Shown here: positions 17,122 to 24,198 of the stretch, piece by piece
Layout of the letters: every line of letters starts with the position of its first letter
How positions within the stretch are numbered: position 1 is the stretch's first letter
Origin: Cellulomonas sp. 73-92
GTDB lineage: Bacteria; Actinomycetota; Actinomycetes; Actinomycetales; Cellulomonadaceae
DNA: 64,000 nucleotides
Direction of reading: 5' to 3'
Assembly: GCF_001898175.1 (NCBI RefSeq)
Contig: NZ_MKTH01000013.1
Location: 231,795-295,794 of the forward strand
Translations under genes and position numbers: made by a program
Notes under the pieces: generated by a model
What the model was told of the DNA's origin: nothing
The model's input: the letters and a program-made list of their open reading frames with translations, nothing else
Database searches by the model: none

Positions 17122-17315
17122 TCGGGACGTGCGGAGACCCCCACAGTCCGCTCGGTAGGACGAGACCGAGGTCGCTCGTGAGGCCGCCGCGCCTTGCGCG
17201 CGTCCCCGCGCGCCAGGTCGGCCTCGGCCCGCCTCGGTCCCGTCACCGGGCGGAGGATGCTCCGACGAGCCGGGGCCGTCATGGACCTCGTGCGAGGCGC
17301 CATAACCTGTCGTCC

Positions 17316-19643
17316 ATGGCCACCACCTCGACTCCGCTGCCTCGCGTCCGCGCGTCCGAGCTCGTCGGGCGCGGGTGGCTGAACACCGGCGGGGCGTCGG
17401 TGAGCCTCGCCGACCTGCGGGGCAAGGTCGTCGTGCTCGACTTCTGGACGTTCTGCTGCATCAACTGCCTGCACGTGCTCGACGAGCTACGGGAGCTCGA
17501 GGCGCGGTTCGCGGACGTGCTCGTCGTCGTGGGCGTGCACTCGCCGAAGTTCGTCCACGAGGCGGACCCCGACGCGCTCGCGGCGGCCGTGGAGCGCTAC
17601 GAGGTGCACCACCCCGTGCTCGACGACCCCACGCTCCTCACCTGGCAGGCGTATGCGGCGCGGGCCTGGCCGACGCTCGTCGTCATCGACCCGGAGGGCT
17701 ACGTCGTCGCGCACCTGGCCGGGGAGGGTCACGGCCCGGCGCTGGCCGCGCTCGTCGAGGTGCAGGTCGACGAGCACGATGCGAAGGGCACGCTGCGCCG
17801 GGGCGACGGACCCTACGTGGCGCCGGAGCCGACGCCCAGGACGCTCCGCTTCCCCGCGAAGGCGGTGGCACTGCCGAACGGCCGCCTCCTCGTCGCCGAC
17901 GCCGGGCACCACTCGCTCGCCGAGCTCGAGCCGGACGGGCAGACGCTCGTCCGGCGCATCGGCTCCGGCGAGCGCGGCTGGGTCGACGGGGGGCCCGACG
18001 AGGCCCGGTTCGCCGAGCCGAACGGCCTCTGCCTCGTCCCGTCGGAGCTGTCGCCCTGGGTGGACTACGACGTCGTGGTCGCGGACACGGCCAACCACCT
18101 GCTGCGCGGCGTCCGGCTCGCGGACGGCGCGGTGGTCACGCTGGCCGGCACGGGCGAGCAGTACGTCGTCGGCGGTCCCGACAACGTGATCCGGCTCGAG
18201 GACGACCACCGGGCCGGCAACGGGCTCGACGATGGCGATGTGGCCGGCGATCGGCCCGACGAGGCCGGCGTCGAGCCGGGGCCTTCGCCCGTCGTCGACC
18301 TCGACCCTGACGCGCTGGCATCCAAGGCCGCGTTCTCCTCCGCGCTCCGCGTCTCCTCGACGCCGCACGTCCCCGCGGCCGTGCTGCCCGCACCGCGGCG
18401 GGCGCGGTTGTCGTCGCCGTGGGACGTCGTGTGGTTCGAGCCGTGGGCGGCGTTCGTCGTCGCGATGGCGGGAAACCACACGCTCTGGGCGTTCGACCCC
18501 AAGGAGGGGTCGATCCAGCGCGTCGCCGGGACCATGAACGAGGGCCTCGTCGACGGGCCGGCCGGCGAGGCGTGGTTCGCGCAGCCGTCCGGCCTGGCGG
18601 TGGACGACGAGGCCCGCTTGTGGGTCGCGGACTCAGAGACCTCCGCGTTGCGCCTGGTCACGGGGTCGCTGGGAGCGGCGCAGGTCGACACGGTGATCGG
18701 CGCGGGGCTGTTCGACTTCGGCCACCGCGACGGCGCGGCCGACGAGGCCCGGCTGCAGCACCCGCTCGGCGTGGCCATCGACCACGACGGCTCCGTGCTC
18801 GTCGCCGACACCTACAACGGCGCCGTCCGCCGCTGGACCCCGGAACGGGGAACATCCGGCTCACCCAGCGGTCCAGATGTTCCCCGGTCTGAGCGGGTCG
18901 GCTCGCCCGAGGCGACCCTGCCCATCGCGGCGCGGGTGGACTTCCAGGCACCCGGCGACTGGAAGTCCGCCCAGGCCGCTCGAGGCGGCGAAACCACCAC
19001 GGTGGCGGCCGACGCGGCCCTGGGCACCGGAGACCGGGTGGAACTCCAGGCGTCCGACGACTGCAAGTCCACCCAACCCGGTGCCGACGGCCGCCCGACG
19101 ACCGACGTTGGCGCTGCGACGACGGCCGGCGGCACCGTCTCCACGGTGGCGGAGGGGCTCGCGGAGCCGTCGGGCCTCGTCGTGACGGCGGACGGGGTGC
19201 TCGTCGTCGAGTCGGCGGCGCACCGGATCACCCGGCTGGCCTCGTCGGGCGCCATCGCGGTGGACCACGGCGCGCACCGGACCCAGCGGCCGGTCACGGA
19301 GCTGGCACCGGGGGACCTCGAGCTCGTCGTGCCCTTCACGCCGGCTCCGGGCCACAAGGTCGACGACCGCTACGGCCCCTCGACACAGCTGTCGATCTCG
19401 TCGTCCCCGCCGGAGCTGCTGCTCGCCGGCGCCGGCGACGACACCCCGCTGACCAGGACGGTGCGCCTCAACCCCGACGTCGCGGAGGGGGTGCTGCACG
19501 TCTCGGCACGGGCCGCCAGCTGCGACGCGGACCCCGCCGTCGAGTACCCGGCCTGCCACCTCGCGCAGCAGGACTGGGGCGTGCCCATCCGGCTCGTCTC
19601 CGGGGCCCCGTCGACGCTGACGCTCCCGCTGCTGGGCTCCTGA
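17316..19643 (+). CDS. Thioredoxin-fold/NHL-repeat protein
   Basis: The 775-residue protein starts with a thioredoxin-like domain (about 30-160) with FWTFCCINCLHVLDEL, a CxxC-type active site CCINC typical of TlpA/NHLRC2-like proteins. Residues from about 190 form NHL beta-propeller blades (LLVADAGHHSLAELE, VVADTANHLLRGVR, LWVADSETSALRLV, VLVADTYNGAVRRW). The layout matches NHLRC2-like proteins; a redox or scaffold role in the cytosol is inferred, as no signal peptide is seen. Residues about 510-605 are a low-complexity insert encoded by palindromic DNA. The ATG is 7 nt after TAACCT (leaderless). Confidence 0.85.
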   Translation: MATTSTPLPRVRASELVGRGWLNTGGASVSLADLRGKVVVLDFWTFCCINCLHVLDELRELEARFADVLVVVGVHSPKFVHEADPDALAAAVERYEVHHPVLDDPTLLTWQAYAARAWPTLVVIDPEGYVVAHLAGEGHGPALAALVEVQVDEHDAKGTLRRGDGPYVAPEPTPRTLRFPAKAVALPNGRLLVADAGHHSLAELEPDGQTLVRRIGSGERGWVDGGPDEARFAEPNGLCLVPSELSPWVDYDVVVADTANHLLRGVRLADGAVVTLAGTGEQYVVGGPDNVIRLEDDHRAGNGLDDGDVAGDRPDEAGVEPGPSPVVDLDPDALASKAAFSSALRVSSTPHVPAAVLPAPRRARLSSPWDVVWFEPWAAFVVAMAGNHTLWAFDPKEGSIQRVAGTMNEGLVDGPAGEAWFAQPSGLAVDDEARLWVADSETSALRLVTGSLGAAQVDTVIGAGLFDFGHRDGAADEARLQHPLGVAIDHDGSVLVADTYNGAVRRWTPERGTSGSPSGPDVPRSERVGSPEATLPIAARVDFQAPGDWKSAQAARGGETTTVAADAALGTGDRVELQASDDCKSTQPGADGRPTTDVGAATTAGGTVSTVAEGLAEPSGLVVTADGVLVVESAAHRITRLASSGAIAVDHGAHRTQRPVTELAPGDLELVVPFTPAPGHKVDDRYGPSTQLSISSSPPELLLAGAGDDTPLTRTVRLNPDVAEGVLHVSARAASCDADPAVEYPACHLAQQDWGVPIRLVSGAPSTLTLPLLGS
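18846..18886. repeat. Palindrome inside the NHL gene (first)
   Basis: CGGGGAACATC and GATGTTCCCCG are perfect 11-bp inverted arms around a 19-nt loop. The element stays in frame and encodes part of a non-conserved linker of the NHL protein. Confidence 0.7.
18938..18968. repeat. Palindrome inside the NHL gene (second)
   Basis: GGACTTCCAG and CTGGAAGTCC are perfect 10-bp arms around the loop GCACCCGGCGA. The whole unit is repeated with variation about 100 bp further on, so it looks like a REP-type element. Confidence 0.75.
19038..19072. repeat. Palindrome inside the NHL gene (third, variant of the second)
   Basis: GTGGAACTCCAG and CTGCAAGTCCAC pair with two mismatches around the loop GCGTCCGACGA. 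Stem and loop both resemble the second element, which supports a mobile or duplicated repeat family. Confidence 0.7.
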
Positions 19644-19655
19644 CCCCCCCGGGAT

Positions 19656-19712
19656 CTTCATTTTCCTGAAGAAGTGGGCGCGATTCGCGACCGGTACTTC
19701 AGGAAAATGAAG
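19656..19712. repeat. Perfect 16-bp palindrome after the NHL gene
   Basis: CTTCATTTTCCTGAAG is followed after 25 nt by its exact reverse complement CTTCAGGAAAATGAAG, 12 bp after the NHL stop codon. The arms are AT-rich in a GC-rich genome and each arm also folds on itself (CTTCA/TGAAG). The loop holds GCGCGATTCGCG. It could end transcription, but its base composition suggests a mobile palindrome. Confidence 0.85.
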
Positions 19713-19720
19713 GTGAGGGT

Positions 19721-19802
19721 GGTCAGGCGGTCACGCACGTGGGGCGGTCGGGCGGTCACGCACGTGGGGCGGTCAGGCGGTCACGCACGTGGGTGGTCAG
19801 GC
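19721..19802. repeat. 25-bp tandem repeat, about 3.3 copies
   Basis: The unit GGTCAGGCGGTCACGCACGTGGGGC, quoted as GGTCAGGCGG + TCACGCACGTGGGGC, is repeated head to tail three times with one or two changes plus a partial copy. It lies between the 16-bp palindrome and the 3' end of the GGDEF gene. There are no spacers, so it is not CRISPR. Confidence 0.85.
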
Positions 19803-19820
19803 CGACATGGGGGTGGGGGC

Positions 19821-21230
19821 TCAGGCGGCGCCGAGGACGGCCACCGCCACCAGCGCCTGCAGCGCCGTGGTGACCGCGTCGCCGGTGGCCGCGGTCGACG
19901 ACGCGCCGACGCCCACCGACCAGGTCCCGTACGCGCCCTCGACGAGCACCGCGTCGCTGCCCAGGTCGGCAGGGCTGCCGCCGCGCGCGACGACCGCGGG
20001 CTCGCCCCCGTCCAGCCGCCCGAGCACGGACCACTCCCCGCCGCCGAGCACGTCGGCGGCGCCTGCTGCCACCGCGCACAGGCGCGCCACGACACCCGCC
20101 GACGCGCGGCCCAGCGCAGCCGTCCCGTAGACGAGCATCCGCTCGGCCGTCACCGCCGGATCGGCCTGCGGCGGCAGGGACAGCTGGCGCAGCCTCGCCC
20201 GCGCCCGCTTCGCCCGGTACTGCGCGGCGTCCGCCCGCCGGAACAGCGTCCGCGCCGGCACGGCGCCCGTGACGGCGGTCGACGCCAGCCCGTAGGAGAT
20301 CGCCGCCCCGTGCGGCAGCGGGAACTCCGCGACGATCCGGCTGACGACCTCCTGCACGTCCGCGCGGTGGTGCCCCATCGTCACGACGCAGAACTCGTCC
20401 CCGCCGATGCGGCCGGCGGTCGAGCCTGGCAGCTCCTCGGTGATGCGGCGCAGCACGTCGCCCACCGAGCGCAGCAGGTCGTCGCCGACGTCGTGGCCCA
20501 GCTCGTCGTTCACGCGCTTGAGGCCGTCGACGTCGCACATGACGATGCACGTCTCCTGGCCGCTGGCCAGCGCGTGGTCCGCGGCGGAGTCGGCGATGCG
20601 GCGGTTGCCGAGGCCGGTCAGCGGGTCGTCGGCGACGAGGTGGCGCACCTGCCCCTCGAGGTCCACGCGCGCGATGGCGCCCGCGACCAGTCCGGCGAGC
20701 ACCTCCGCCGCCGCGACGTCCCGCTCGCCGAACGGGCGCCCCTCGGCGCGCCGCGTCGCGGTGACCTGCCCCCAGACGGCGCCGTTGACCACCACGGGGA
20801 CGCCGAGCGCCGAGGTCCCGCCCACGTCGCGGAGCGTGCCCACCTCCACCGCGTCGGACAGCGGGTCGGTCACGTCGGCCCGCCAGGAGGCGCGGTCGCT
20901 GATGAGCGCGCGGAGCGCCGGCCGCTGCTCGGCGCGCAGCGAGCCCTGCGTGAACAGCACCTCGCGCACGTCGCGCGAAGGCGGCGCGGCCGCGATCGTG
21001 CGGCAGGTGTCCTGGGCGATCCGGCACAGCGCGGCGCTCGAGGCCCCGAGGATCTCCAGCGCGGACTCGGCGGCGATCACCGCGACGTCGTCGACCTCGC
21101 GCGCCATCTCCAGCCGGTGGCCGGCCGCGGCAAGCTCCACGACCCCGGCGACGGGCGCGACGAGCGGGTCCACCACGCGTCCCTCCGTGTCTCGGGCGGA
21201 CATCCCGGACATCATCCCCGATGACGGCAC
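19821..21230 (-). CDS. GAF-GGDEF protein, probable diguanylate cyclase
   Basis: The 469-residue soluble protein has a GAF-like sensor at about 40-190, then a GGDEF domain at about 205-350 with DDPLTGLGNRR, VMCDVDGLKRVND and the intact active-site loop AGRIGGDEFCVV. It should make cyclic di-GMP from two GTP. The product-inhibition I-site (RxxD five residues before GGDEF) is absent. The last about 120 residues are not recognised. The start is uncertain among GTG 21230 and in-frame ATGs at 21215, 21212 and 21203; no clear ribosome binding site decides. A c-di-GMP-I riboswitch occurs at 50.1 kb. Confidence 0.87.
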   Translation of the reverse strand: MPSSGMMSGMSARDTEGRVVDPLVAPVAGVVELAAAGHRLEMAREVDDVAVIAAESALEILGASSAALCRIAQDTCRTIAAAPPSRDVREVLFTQGSLRAEQRPALRALISDRASWRADVTDPLSDAVEVGTLRDVGGTSALGVPVVVNGAVWGQVTATRRAEGRPFGERDVAAAEVLAGLVAGAIARVDLEGQVRHLVADDPLTGLGNRRIADSAADHALASGQETCIVMCDVDGLKRVNDELGHDVGDDLLRSVGDVLRRITEELPGSTAGRIGGDEFCVVTMGHHRADVQEVVSRIVAEFPLPHGAAISYGLASTAVTGAVPARTLFRRADAAQYRAKRARARLRQLSLPPQADPAVTAERMLVYGTAALGRASAGVVARLCAVAAGAADVLGGGEWSVLGRLDGGEPAVVARGGSPADLGSDAVLVEGAYGTWSVGVGASSTAATGDAVTTALQALVAVAVLGAA

Positions 21231-21266
21231 GGCGCGGTGCGGTCTGCAGCGGTGGGTCGGGTGAGA

Positions 21267-23306
21267 TCAGCCGAGCAGCCGGGGATACTCCGCCGCCTCC
21301 CCCAGCACGTTCTCCGCCAGGAACGCGAACACCGTGCCGTACCAGATCGCCGCGTGCTGCGGTGACAGCACCCAGTGGTTCTCGTCGGGGAAGTAGAGGA
21401 ACCGGTGGGGGGTGCGGCCCTCGTCGTCCGCCGCGAGCCGCGAGTGCGCCAGCAGCTCGTACCAGAGCCGCAGGCCCTCGCCGATCGGCACGCGGTAGTC
21501 GTGGTCCCCGTGGACGACGAGCATCGGCGTCGTGATCTCGCCGACGTGACGGTGCGGCGAGTTCTCCAGCGCCATCTCCGGCGTCATCTCGCGCCGCCAG
21601 TAGAACGCCGCGTCCGTCGTCGGCCCGAACTGGTCGAGCGCCCACAACGACGCGTGCGTGACGATGGCGCGGAACCGGTCGGTGTGGCCGGCGACCCAGT
21701 TCGCCATGTACCCGCCGAACGACCCACCCATCGCGGCGGTCCGGGACGGGTCCACGTCGTCCCTGGTCAGGGCGGCATCCGTCGCCGCCATGAGGTCGGT
21801 GAACGGGTTGCCGCCCCACTGCCCCCAGCCGCGCTGCACGAAATCCTGCCCGTACCCGAGCGACAGCGCCGGGTCCGGCAGCAGCACCGCGTACCCGCGA
21901 GCGACGAGCAGCCACGGGCACCAGCGCCACGACCAGTCGTTCCACGAGCCGAGCGGGCCGCCGTGGATCCACAGCAGCAGCGGCGCCTGGTGGTCGGCCG
22001 ACGCGCCGTGCGGGAGGGCGAGCCAGGCGCGCACGCGGGTGCCGTCCACGCCGACGGTCTCGATCTCCTCGAGCCGGCCGGGCAGCTCCGGCAGGGGCGC
22101 GGGGGCGGGCAGCGGCTCGGTCGCACCGGTCGCGAGGTCGATCCGCACCGGGTGCGCCGGCGCCAGGTACGACGAGCGCAGCGCGTACGCCGTGGCGCCG
22201 TCCGGCGACACCTGCACGTTGTGGAACGCCGCGTCGTCGCCGGTCACGCGGGTCACCGAGCCGTCGAGGGTGGCCCGGAACACCGGCGCGCGGCCGTCGT
22301 CGTCCGCGACGACCAGCAGGCCCGACGAGTCCGGCAGCCACTCGACCGCGTCCGGCCAGCGGTCCCAGTCCGCCGTCAACGGCCGCACCGGCCCACCCTC
22401 GAGCGGCACCAGGGCCAGGTCGATGCGCGGCGCGCGCTGCGGCGTCGAGACGAACTCCCGGTGGAAGACGACCCACCGGCCGTCCGGCGAGATCGACGGA
22501 CCGAAGACGTCGTACGCCTCGTCGGCCACCAGCGTGCGGCGCTCGTGGGTGGCGACGTCGATCGCGACGAGCGAGCTGCGCTGGTCGGCGGCGGCCCGGA
22601 ACCCGGTCCAGCCGGTGACCAGCGTCGTGCCGTCCGGGCTGAGGGCGGCGTTCTGCTCGTCGAGCGCCCGCCCGGCACCGGGCGTGACGTCGGTGAGCGC
22701 CACCCGTGGCCCGACCGTCCCGGCGGCCTCCGGCTCGGTGGACAGCGTGCCGACGAACCAGTGCGGCTCGTCGGGGCCGAGGTCGTGGTCCCAGTACCGC
22801 ACGGGGTAGCCGGTGTGCAGGATCGCGGCGACCTTCTTGTCCTTGCGGTCCTTGCGCAGCTGCTCGTCCTGCTCGTCGTCCGCCGCGTGGGGCAGCACCC
22901 CGGAGCCGACGACGAGCGCGGGTGCGCCCTTCGCGACGCCGAGGTCGCCGAGCCCGGCCTTGCGGTGCGCGACGACGCGCGCCTCCCCGCCACGGGCCGG
23001 CAGCAGCCACAGGTCCGTGACCTCGTCGTCCGCGTCCTTGGCGTCCGGGTCGGGGCGGCCGGACGTGAAGAGCAGGTCGCCGGCGGGGGTGAAGGCCGCG
23101 CCGCCCTCGCCCTTCGCGCTGCGCGTCAGCCGCCGCGCGGGTGCGGCCCCCGTCGGGTCGATCTCCCACAGCGCGGTCACGTACTTGGTGGACTTGGGGT
23201 CGAGCGTCTGCACCGAGGTCACCAGGCGCGAGCCGTCCGGGGACAGCGCCAGACCCGAGAGGCGGGGGATGGCGAGGTAGGAGTCGAGGTCGTCGAAGGC
23301 CGTCAC
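21267..23306 (-). CDS. S9 family peptidase (acylaminoacyl-peptidase-like)
   Basis: The 679-residue enzyme joins an N-terminal beta-propeller (WD40-like PD40 repeats such as GLALSPDGSRLV, NAALSPDGTTLV, GPSISPDGRWVV) to a C-terminal alpha/beta-hydrolase domain. The catalytic triad is visible as Ser in MGGSFGGYMA, Asp in VHGDHDYRVP and His in PDENHWVLSP. It should release acylated residues or short peptides inside the cell, since there is no signal peptide. The GTG start lies 6 nt after TAGACA and is divergent from the DUF2200 gene; the two promoters share a 40-bp region. Confidence 0.93.
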   Translation of the reverse strand: MTAFDDLDSYLAIPRLSGLALSPDGSRLVTSVQTLDPKSTKYVTALWEIDPTGAAPARRLTRSAKGEGGAAFTPAGDLLFTSGRPDPDAKDADDEVTDLWLLPARGGEARVVAHRKAGLGDLGVAKGAPALVVGSGVLPHAADDEQDEQLRKDRKDKKVAAILHTGYPVRYWDHDLGPDEPHWFVGTLSTEPEAAGTVGPRVALTDVTPGAGRALDEQNAALSPDGTTLVTGWTGFRAAADQRSSLVAIDVATHERRTLVADEAYDVFGPSISPDGRWVVFHREFVSTPQRAPRIDLALVPLEGGPVRPLTADWDRWPDAVEWLPDSSGLLVVADDDGRAPVFRATLDGSVTRVTGDDAAFHNVQVSPDGATAYALRSSYLAPAHPVRIDLATGATEPLPAPAPLPELPGRLEEIETVGVDGTRVRAWLALPHGASADHQAPLLLWIHGGPLGSWNDWSWRWCPWLLVARGYAVLLPDPALSLGYGQDFVQRGWGQWGGNPFTDLMAATDAALTRDDVDPSRTAAMGGSFGGYMANWVAGHTDRFRAIVTHASLWALDQFGPTTDAAFYWRREMTPEMALENSPHRHVGEITTPMLVVHGDHDYRVPIGEGLRLWYELLAHSRLAADDEGRTPHRFLYFPDENHWVLSPQHAAIWYGTVFAFLAENVLGEAAEYPRLLG

Positions 23307-23347
23307 CCGGCCTGTCTATCACGACCGCCTCGGCCTACCGTGACCGC

Positions 23348-23722
23348 ATGGACGCGCGCCCCCGCATCTTCGCCATGACCTTCGCCAGCATCCACCCGCT
23401 GTACGTGCAGAAGGCCGAGCGGAAGGGCCGGACCAGGGCCGAGGTGGACCAGGTGATCACCTGGCTGACGGGGTACGACGAGGCCGGCCTCCAGCGCGCC
23501 ATCGACGACGGGGTGGACCTGGAGACGTTCTTCGCCCGGGCGCCCGGCCTCAACCCCGACGCCTCCCTCATCACCGGGATGATCTGCGGCTATCGGGTGG
23601 AGGAGATCGCCGACCCCCTCATGCAGCGGATCCGCTGGATGGACAAGCTCGTCGACGAGCTGGCGCGCGGCAAGGAGATGGCCTCGATCCTGCGGGGCGC
23701 GGGTGTGGGCGGCCGGGTCTAG
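23348..23722 (+). CDS. DUF2200 family protein
   Basis: The 124-residue protein matches DUF2200: FAMTFASIHPLYVQKAERKG at the start, then EVDQVITWLTGYDE, LETFFARAPGLNPDASLITG and CGYRVEEIADPLMQRIRWMD. This is a conserved bacterial orphan family; role unknown. The ATG is 6 nt after TACCGT, a leaderless arrangement that mirrors that of the divergent S9 peptidase. The VOC gene follows 11 bp later with its own TAGCGT hexamer. Confidence 0.88.
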   Translation: MDARPRIFAMTFASIHPLYVQKAERKGRTRAEVDQVITWLTGYDEAGLQRAIDDGVDLETFFARAPGLNPDASLITGMICGYRVEEIADPLMQRIRWMDKLVDELARGKEMASILRGAGVGGRV

Positions 23723-23733
23723 CGTCGCCGGGC

Positions 23734-24165
23734 ATGGAGATCTCGTTCATCGCAGGGTTCGGTCCCATCACCCGCGGGGACGGCGCGCGGGACTTCTGGG
23801 GCGGGATGCTCGGGCTGCCGCTCGCGGAGATCGCGCCGGGCTACTGGGGCGCCGACGAGGACCGGCTGCCCGGTGCCAAGGCGTTCGCCCTCTGGCCGCT
23901 CGCGCACGCGGCACAGGCGGTCTTCGGCGCGGACGGCTGGCCGGCGGACCTGCCCGAGCCGCAGGCGTGGGTCGAGCTCGACGTCGCCTCCCGGGAGGCC
24001 GTCGCCGATGCGGTGAGCGAGCTGGAAGCTCAAGGGCAGCGGGTGCTCACCGCGGCGCACGACGAGCCCTGGGGCCAGACGACGGCACGCCTGCTCAGCC
24101 CCGAGGGTCTGCTGGTCGGCGTGACCTACACCCCCTGGATGCACGCCTCGGAGCCGACGGCCTGA
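23734..24165 (+). CDS. VOC/glyoxalase-like protein
   Basis: The 143-residue protein has the paired beta-alpha-beta-beta-beta arrangement of VOC proteins: ISFIAGFGPITRGDGARDFW, GMLGLPLAEIAPGYWG, ELDVASREAVADAVSELEAQ and LLSPEGLLVGVTYTPW. The metal-binding residues of true glyoxalases are not obvious. A small-molecule binding or resistance role is usual in this group; nothing here says which. TAGCGT ends 8 nt before the ATG. It may be read with DUF2200 or from its own start. Confidence 0.8.
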   Translation: MEISFIAGFGPITRGDGARDFWGGMLGLPLAEIAPGYWGADEDRLPGAKAFALWPLAHAAQAVFGADGWPADLPEPQAWVELDVASREAVADAVSELEAQGQRVLTAAHDEPWGQTTARLLSPEGLLVGVTYTPWMHASEPTA

Positions 24166-24198
24166 GCCGCGCACCGGCGGCCGCGCCCAGGGCCGGTG

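Noticed and set aside
15984-17475. Plus-strand ORF (track 15984..19643) joining the DUF4190 region to the NHL protein
   Set aside because: Only the part from 17316 has coding character; the upstream part is an alternative frame of the DUF4190 gene.
19721-19802. CRISPR array
   Set aside because: The repeats are head to tail with no spacers, and no cas gene is present.
19756-23322. 1188-residue minus-strand ORF
   Set aside because: It is a shadow frame across the S9 peptidase and GGDEF genes; both real genes in other frames have full family motifs.
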